NCBI RefSeq assembly: GCF_019039255.1
Contig: NZ_CP077062.1
Span: 4,836,001 to 4,900,000 of the forward strand
Source: Nocardioides panacis
GTDB taxonomy: Bacteria; Actinomycetota; Actinomycetes; Propionibacteriales; Nocardioidaceae
Reading direction: 5' to 3'
DNA: 64,000 nt
Numbering within the stretch: position 1 is the first letter of the stretch; each line of letters begins with the position of its first letter. Made by a program: the position numbers and the translations under genes. The notes below the pieces were generated by a model. It was not told the origin of the DNA, ran no database searches, and worked only from the letters and a program-made list of their open reading frames with translations. Of this stretch, positions 60,045 to 64,000 are shown one piece after another.

Positions 60045-60247
60045 GCCCGACGCCCGACCCCGACGAGCGGCCGGTCCCGGCCACCCCCGAGCTGTCGGAG
60101 GCGGAACGGCGCCGGCGTCGTGCGCTGGTGTTCGGGGACGTGCTGCCGGACAGCACCCGCGACGAGCGCGGCGACGAGGGTGAGGGCGAGCCGCGCGAGG
60201 GCAGCGACGAGTGGTTCCGCCGTCAGGTCCCCCCGCACCACGGCTGA
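60041..60247 (+). CDS. Small acidic hypothetical protein
   Basis: A 68-residue hydrophilic, charged and probably disordered protein (MSPTPDPDERPVPATPELSE, then an Arg-rich ERRRRRALVFGD, and an acidic ERGDEGEGEPREGSDEWF). Its ATG overlaps the corrected epimerase stop by 4 nt, which supports both the small gene and the frameshift reading. Function unknown. Confidence 0.55.
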   Translation: MSPTPDPDERPVPATPELSEAERRRRRALVFGDVLPDSTRDERGDEGEGEPREGSDEWFRRQVPPHHG

Positions 60248-60253
60248 GCCGTC

Positions 60254-60439
60254 CTACTCGCGGGCGATCCGGGCGAGGTCCGCGGTCAGGTCCATCACGA
60301 GCTCGACGGTGTGCAGCACGCCCAGCACCACCGCCACCAGGACCGTCGACCCCACCCGGAGCCAGACCTCCTCCTCGGTCAGCCCGGTCCCGTCGGCCAC
60401 GGCACGGACGATCTGGTGGGTACGGCTGGTCGGGCTCAC
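60254..60439 (-). CDS. Small membrane-helix protein
   Basis: A 61-residue protein with one hydrophobic helix (VLVAVVLGVLHTVELVMDL). It ends 7 nt from the converging small acidic gene. GTG 60439 is the most likely start; longer frames upstream are Ser/Ala/Gly-rich and look non-coding. I do not recognise a family. Confidence 0.4.
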   Translation of the reverse strand: MSPTSRTHQIVRAVADGTGLTEEEVWLRVGSTVLVAVVLGVLHTVELVMDLTADLARIARE

Positions 60440-60584
60440 GGTGTCGCCTCCGGGACGGGCGGATGGTCGCCGACCACCCTCTCCCGCCCGGGCCGGCCCC
60501 ACCTCACCCCCTGCGGACGACCCGCCAGAGTCGCCGGGTGGGCGGGAGGTTGACGCGGACGCGGAGGCTGCCGAGAGTGGAGAC

Positions 60585-60956
60585 ATGATCCGTCTTCTCT
60601 CTCACATGCCGGCCGGCGTGCTCGGGCTGGAGGCGGTCGACGACGTGGAGAAGGAGGACTACGAGAACGTCGTCGTCCCCGCGATCGAGGCGGCCGTCGC
60701 GGAGCACGGCAAGGTCCGCCTCGTCTACGTCCTCGGGCCGGAGTTCGACGACTACGAGGGCGAGGCCGTCTGGGAGGACCTCAAGCTCGGCGCGCGGCAC
60801 CCGACGGCGTTCGAGCGGATGGCCGTCGTGACCGATGCGCGCTGGGCCGGGCCGGCGATCAAGGTGCTCAGCCTGCTGTGGCCGGGGCAGGCGCGCGCGT
60901 TCCCGTTCGCCGACCTGGAGGCCGCGAAGCGCTGGGCCGCCGAGGACGCCGGCTGA
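60585..60956 (+). CDS. SpoIIAA-like (STAS/SEC14) protein
   Basis: A 123-residue protein. PAGVLGLEAVDDVEKEDYENVVVPAIEAAVAEHGKVRLVYVLGPEFDDY and AVVTDARWAGPAIKVLSLLWPGQARAFPFADLEAAKRW are the two halves of the SpoIIAA-like fold seen in small actinobacterial and proteobacterial stress proteins. It lacks the phospho-Ser motif of true anti-sigma antagonists. A GAGAGT box lies 6 nt before the ATG. Confidence 0.85.
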   Translation: MIRLLSHMPAGVLGLEAVDDVEKEDYENVVVPAIEAAVAEHGKVRLVYVLGPEFDDYEGEAVWEDLKLGARHPTAFERMAVVTDARWAGPAIKVLSLLWPGQARAFPFADLEAAKRWAAEDAG

Positions 60957-60969
60957 CCCGGCGTGCCCG

Positions 60970-61386
60970 CTACGGGTTCGCCCAGTCCTCGCGGAGCCGC
61001 CTGCACAGCGCCCAGATCACCGCGACGTCCACGGCGATGATGGTCAGCGCCCACAGCGGGTAGTAGGGCATGAACAGGAACTGGGTGAGCGCCGACAGCG
61101 CGGCCAGGAAGATGCCGGTGAAGAACGCCCAGGACTGGCCCGCGACGATCGCGATGCCGGTCGCCACGGCGAGCGCGCCGACCACGAGGTGGAACCACCC
61201 CCACACGGTCAGGTCGAACTCGTAGACGTACTGCGGCGTGGACGCGTAGACCTTGTCCTTGCGGACGGCGGAGACCCCTTCGAAGAACTGGAAGAGCCCC
61301 GCGGTGGCCAGGATGATCCCGCCGAAGAGCGAGACCCCGTGGGCCAGCCCGCTGCGGGCGAGGATGTCGTCGTCGGTGCTTGCCAT
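60970..61386 (-). CDS. DUF7144-type four-helix membrane protein
   Basis: A 138-residue protein with four hydrophobic helices: GLAHGVSLFGGIILATAGLFQFFEG, YVYEFDLTVWGWFHLVVGALAVATG, WAFFTGIFLAALSALTQFLFMPYYPLW and ALTIIAVDVAVIWAL. The sequence YxxxxxxWGWxHL and MPYYPLW are hallmarks of this common actinobacterial family. Function unknown. It converges with the SpoIIAA-like gene (13 nt gap). Confidence 0.83.
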   Translation of the reverse strand: MASTDDDILARSGLAHGVSLFGGIILATAGLFQFFEGVSAVRKDKVYASTPQYVYEFDLTVWGWFHLVVGALAVATGIAIVAGQSWAFFTGIFLAALSALTQFLFMPYYPLWALTIIAVDVAVIWALCRRLREDWANP

Positions 61387-61481
61387 GGCGGTCCCCTTCG
61401 CTGCCGGCTCCCGACGCTAGGGGCGGTGGGGCGGCCCCGTCATCATCCGGGTCGGACGAGACCTGGGCGGCCGGTGGCGGG

Positions 61482-61868
61482 TCAGTCCCAGCCGGTGAGG
61501 GTCGAGGAGCTGCTGGCGCAGAACACCAGGCCCTCGGGGTCCTCCAGCACCGCCCACGTGTCCGGGTTCGCCAGCGTGTCCGGGTCCTGGCGGAACTCGA
61601 CCAGGCGCGCCCCGAGCCCGGTCAGGCGGTCCACCTCGTCGGTGAGGGGTCCGTCGGTGACCACGTCCAGGTGGAGGCGGTTCTTCTGGGTCCGGGGCTC
61701 GGGGACCTTCATGAAGTAGAGAGGAGCAGCCAGCCCGGCCGGGTCGCGCACCAGGAACTCCTCGGTGTTGCGCTCGACCACCTCGTAGGACAGCACCTGG
61801 GACCAGAACCCCGCCTGCCGGCCCGGCTCGGCGCAGTCCACGACGACCGCGAGCAGCGATGCCGACAC
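61482..61868 (-). CDS. VOC-family protein (glyoxalase/bleomycin-resistance-like)
   Basis: A 128-residue protein. AVVVDCAEPGRQAGFWSQVLSYEVVERN, then PLYFMKVPEPRTQKNRLHLDVVTDG and WAVLEDPEGLVFCASSS are the usual two halves of the actinobacterial VOC_6-like branch. AGGAGG lies 8 nt before the GTG at 61868, which fixes the start. Substrate unknown. Confidence 0.85.
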   Translation of the reverse strand: MSASLLAVVVDCAEPGRQAGFWSQVLSYEVVERNTEEFLVRDPAGLAAPLYFMKVPEPRTQKNRLHLDVVTDGPLTDEVDRLTGLGARLVEFRQDPDTLANPDTWAVLEDPEGLVFCASSSSTLTGWD

Positions 61869-61900
61869 GACGCCCACCTCCTGGCTGTCAGATGCCCCCC

Positions 61901-62602
61901 TCACGCCATGCTGCCACCGCGGACCCGGGCCCGGAAGCCTGTCCCGCTCGCCTGCACGCGGGGCCGGAACAGCAGCAGCGTCACCGCGGACAGCCAGACC
62001 AGCGCGAGCAGCAGCGCGGTCAGCACGTCGGTCAGGTGGTGGGCGCCCTGGTACATCCGGGCGGCCATCGTGAGGACCGGGACGAGCGCGAGGAGCAGGG
62101 TGGCCGGGCGCGACACCCGGGTGAACGTCCAGAGCAGGAGCAGCAGCGTCCACACCACGGCCGTCGACGTCATCGTGTGACCGGACGGGAAGCTGTGGTC
62201 CGGCACCAGCCCCTTGTCGAGGATCTCGACGGGCGGCCGGTCCCGCGGGTCGAGCTGGGTCGCGACGAGGTAGACGCCGAGCAGGCCGCCGTACCCGACG
62301 GCGACGAAGGCGAACGGCACCCAGGTCCGGCGCCACAGCGAGAAGCCGACGCCGAGCAGCAGCAGCGCGACGATGCCCGCGAGGGTGTCCCCGAGGAAGG
62401 TGCCCACCTCGGCCACCGTGTCGAGCGTCGGGGTGCGCTGGTCGGCGAACCAGCGAGCGAGGTCGTTCTCCCGGACGCCGACCGAGCCGGCCAGCGGGCC
62501 GGTGAGCAGCCGGCCGACGCCGACCACGGCGGCGCACAGCACCAGCCAGCAGGCGGCGAGCAGACCGGCCGTGCGTGCGGTGGAGGGCGCGGAGCGGTTC
62601 AG
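61901..62602 (-). CDS. PAP2-family membrane phosphatase
   Basis: A 233-residue (if started at 62602) membrane protein with about six helices. DPRDRPPVEIL, HSFPSGHTMTSTAVVW and YQGAHHLTDVLTALLL carry the KxxxxxxRP-like, SGH and R/Q-x5-H-x3-D motifs of PAP2 phosphatases, which act on lipid or undecaprenyl phosphates. No ATG or GTG precedes the first helix in this frame. A CTG at 62602 would overlap the mscL stop as CTGA and is the likeliest start; GTG 62542 would cut the first helix. Confidence 0.82.
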   Translation of the reverse strand: MNRSAPSTARTAGLLAACWLVLCAAVVGVGRLLTGPLAGSVGVRENDLARWFADQRTPTLDTVAEVGTFLGDTLAGIVALLLLGVGFSLWRRTWVPFAFVAVGYGGLLGVYLVATQLDPRDRPPVEILDKGLVPDHSFPSGHTMTSTAVVWTLLLLLWTFTRVSRPATLLLALVPVLTMAARMYQGAHHLTDVLTALLLALVWLSAVTLLLFRPRVQASGTGFRARVRGGSMA

Positions 62603-62997
62603 CTGAGACCGCCCCCGCCCCGGACGTTCGTGCTGCCGGCGCGACCGGCGAGCAGGTCGCGGATCTCGGTCAGCAGCGCGATGTCGGGTGCCGGGGGAGT
62701 GGGCTCCTCGCCCCTCGACATCCGCTCCTGCAGCTTGTTGTAGGGCGTCACGACCAGGAAGTAGACGACCGCGGCCATGATCAGGAACGAGATCACGGCG
62801 GTCAGCCAGGCGCCGATCGAGATGCCGCCGGGGCTGTAGCTGGAGAAGTCCGGGGTGCCGCCCACCTTGCCGACGAGGTCCATGATCAGCGCGACGGTGG
62901 CGGTGACCACGGTGGCGAACGCCGCGCCGATGACGAACGCGACGGCGAGCTCCACCAGGTTGCCGCGCATCACGAAGTCCTTGAAACCCTTGAGCAT
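62599..62997 (-). CDS. mscL: Large-conductance mechanosensitive channel
   Basis: A 132-residue protein. MLKGFKDFVMRGNLVELAVAFVIGAAFATVVTA is the N-terminal helix and pore-lining TM1, SYSPGGISIGAWLTAVISFLIMAAVVYFLVV is TM2, and PDIALLTEIRDLL is the cytoplasmic bundle. It relieves strong hypo-osmotic pressure. A clear ribosome site (GGAGGAGACAGTC) lies upstream. The PAP2 gene follows with overlap. Confidence 0.96.
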   Translation of the reverse strand: MLKGFKDFVMRGNLVELAVAFVIGAAFATVVTATVALIMDLVGKVGGTPDFSSYSPGGISIGAWLTAVISFLIMAAVVYFLVVTPYNKLQERMSRGEEPTPPAPDIALLTEIRDLLAGRAGSTNVRGGGGLS

Positions 62998-63050
62998 GAC
63001 TGTCTCCTCCGAGAAGGCCGAGGGGCTGGCTGGTGCGGACAGGCAGCACG

Positions 63051-63677
63051 CTAGCGGGTCAGCACCACCGACAGGAATGCCGTGACCGAGGCCTGTGCGA
63101 CGGTTGGGGCGGTGAGGTCCGGAACGCCGAGCACGACGAGCGCGCCCGAGGTGAGGCCGGGGGACTCCGGCCCGGCCCGCGGGATCGCCAGCACCGGTGC
63201 GTCCCGCCCCACGAGGCGTGCCGCCGAGTCGGACTGCGGGTCCGCCGCGAGCAGGTCGACGCGGTCCCCGACCCGCAGCAGGCGTACGGCGGCCGGGTCG
63301 CCGATCCGCACCGGGACCGCGACCAGCCCCGGGTAGCCGGCGAGCAGCGACCGGGTCACCAGCCGGGCGTCGGTGACCGCCTCGCCCGCGCGCACCGGCC
63401 CGGTCGTCGTACGCCCGACGGCTGCCGCGGCCGGGAGCACGCCCGCGGGCACGCTGCCCGGGTCGAACGGGGTCCGGACCAGGTCACCGGACCGCACCAC
63501 CGTGCCGGCAGGGAGGTCGCGCGCCGCGGTCAGCACGAGGGTGCGGGGCGGGGGAGGCGCCGCGTTGGCCTGCAGGGCCGCGGCCACCGCGACCGCCGCG
63601 CACAGCGCCGTGAGGGGACGGCGGTGGGTGAGCGCGACGCGACGCAGGCGGCGCAACGAGGCCGGGAGACGGGGCAT
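63051..63677 (-). CDS. SAF-domain protein, CpaB/RcpC-like
   Basis: A 208-residue protein with an N-terminal anchor (RPLTALCAAVAVAAALQANAA) and a SAF/beta-clip domain (TLVLTAARDLPAGTVVRSGDLVRTPFDPGSVPAGVLP, VGRTTTGPVRAGEAVTDARLV). The later part (VRIGDPAAVRLLRVGDRVDLLAADPQ) matches the CpaB family, which takes part in Flp/tad pilus assembly. No other tad gene is in the window. Confidence 0.85.
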   Translation of the reverse strand: MPRLPASLRRLRRVALTHRRPLTALCAAVAVAAALQANAAPPPPRTLVLTAARDLPAGTVVRSGDLVRTPFDPGSVPAGVLPAAAAVGRTTTGPVRAGEAVTDARLVTRSLLAGYPGLVAVPVRIGDPAAVRLLRVGDRVDLLAADPQSDSAARLVGRDAPVLAIPRAGPESPGLTSGALVVLGVPDLTAPTVAQASVTAFLSVVLTR

Positions 63678-63752
63678 CGACCCAGGCTAGGAGCCCCGCC
63701 GGGACCGCGTCGGCCGTCGTCCACAGGGCCCGGGTCGGGTGGGACCGAGGGG

Positions 63753-64000
63753 TCAGGCGGCGCTGGGGGAGTTGCTGGACGAGGTCGCGGCGGACGTGTC
63801 CGACGACTTCTTCGACGACGAGCCGGCCGGGCTCGACTTCTCCGAGGACTTCTCCGATGCGGTGGAGGAGGACGAGTCGCCGCTGCTGCCGGAGTGGTCC
63901 GAGGTCGCGGGAGACTTCGGCGCGGAGCCGTTGCCGGCGGACTTGCCGTCGGTGCGGCTGTCGTTGCGGTAGAAGCCGGACCCCTTGAACACCACACCGA
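63753..64000 (-). CDS. FmdB-like zinc-ribbon protein, C-terminal part
   Basis: The gene runs off the right edge. The visible end begins VVFKGSGFYRNDSRTD, the conserved segment that follows the zinc ribbon in FmdB-family proteins, then continues as a long Ser/Lys/Ala-rich disordered tail (SSKKSSDTSAATSSSNSPSAA end). The N-terminal CxxC pairs are outside the window. FmdB proteins are small putative regulators. Confidence 0.75.
   Translation of the reverse strand, partial: GVVFKGSGFYRNDSRTDGKSAGNGSAPKSPATSDHSGSSGDSSSSTASEKSSEKSSPAGSSSKKSSDTSAATSSSNSPSAA

Noticed and set aside
56480-60241. A long minus-strand frame opposite glgA and the epimerase
   Set aside because: The translation has no domain and mirrors strongly supported genes on the other strand; within the glgC region it is the wrong frame.

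Overview
The window is about 64 kb of very GC-rich DNA (roughly 73% by eye) with densely packed genes, many GTG starts, 4-nt ATGA/GTGA overlaps, short intergenic gaps and several starts that look leaderless. The gene families (IdeR-controlled efe iron uptake, DUF222/HNH protein, GlgC plus GT4-type glycogen synthase, LCP protein, SigL/RslA-like pair) point to a high-GC actinobacterium, most like Nocardioides or a relative. No phage, transposase or CRISPR array was seen.

Layout. 0-8.3 kb: the start of a secreted propeller-type protein, a saccharopine-dehydrogenase-like reductase, a secreted lytic transglycosylase, the efeUOB iron operon behind an IdeR-type box, a beta-hydroxyacid dehydrogenase and an M50-type membrane protease. 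8.3-11.5 kb: an Rsb-like partner-switching set (GHKL ATPase, STAS, GAF-SpoIIE phosphatase) divergent from a kinase-BRCT fusion, with a 71-bp palindrome between them. 11.5-17.4 kb: a coupled four-gene operon (PIG-L deacetylase, NodS-like methyltransferase, acyl-CoA dehydrogenase, GT2), a frameshifted phosphodiesterase and a GNAT enzyme. 17.4-29 kb: a glycan-use locus (GH43; LacI regulator; CUT1 ABC importer; Gfo/Idh oxidoreductase; unclassified secreted protein; GH130 phosphorylase; AGE-family isomerase). 29-36.7 kb: MscS channel, small stress-type proteins, tRNA-Arg(CCT), an APC permease and an M1 peptidase.

The most interesting region is 36.6-45.4 kb. A six-gene minus-strand operon (zinc-type dehydrogenase, PTPS-like protein, GT4, UPF0104 membrane protein, RibD_C-type reductase, GTP cyclohydrolase II) diverges from a plus-strand pair (CDP-alcohol phosphatidyltransferase, LTA-synthase-like phosphotransferase). 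Next to it lie a SigL-like ECF sigma factor and its zinc anti-sigma factor. I found four copies of one promoter pattern, TGAACC-N16-CGT(T/C): one for each arm of the cluster, one for the sigma operon and one for a nearby membrane protein. This suggests an envelope-stress regulon that makes a GTP-derived, probably glycosylated and membrane-linked product. I know of no description of it.

45.6-64 kb: matrixin protease, GH13 glucosidase, GAF-GGDEF-EAL protein, LCP ligase, DUF222/HNH protein, TetR regulator with DJ-1/PfpI protein and FUSC exporter, glgC/glgA, several small stress-type proteins, PAP2, MscL, a SAF-domain protein and a partial FmdB-like protein.

Caution: six genes carry what look like single-base (+1) C/G insertions, and four of these share the context CTTC|CA. 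This looks more like systematic sequencing error than true pseudogenes.
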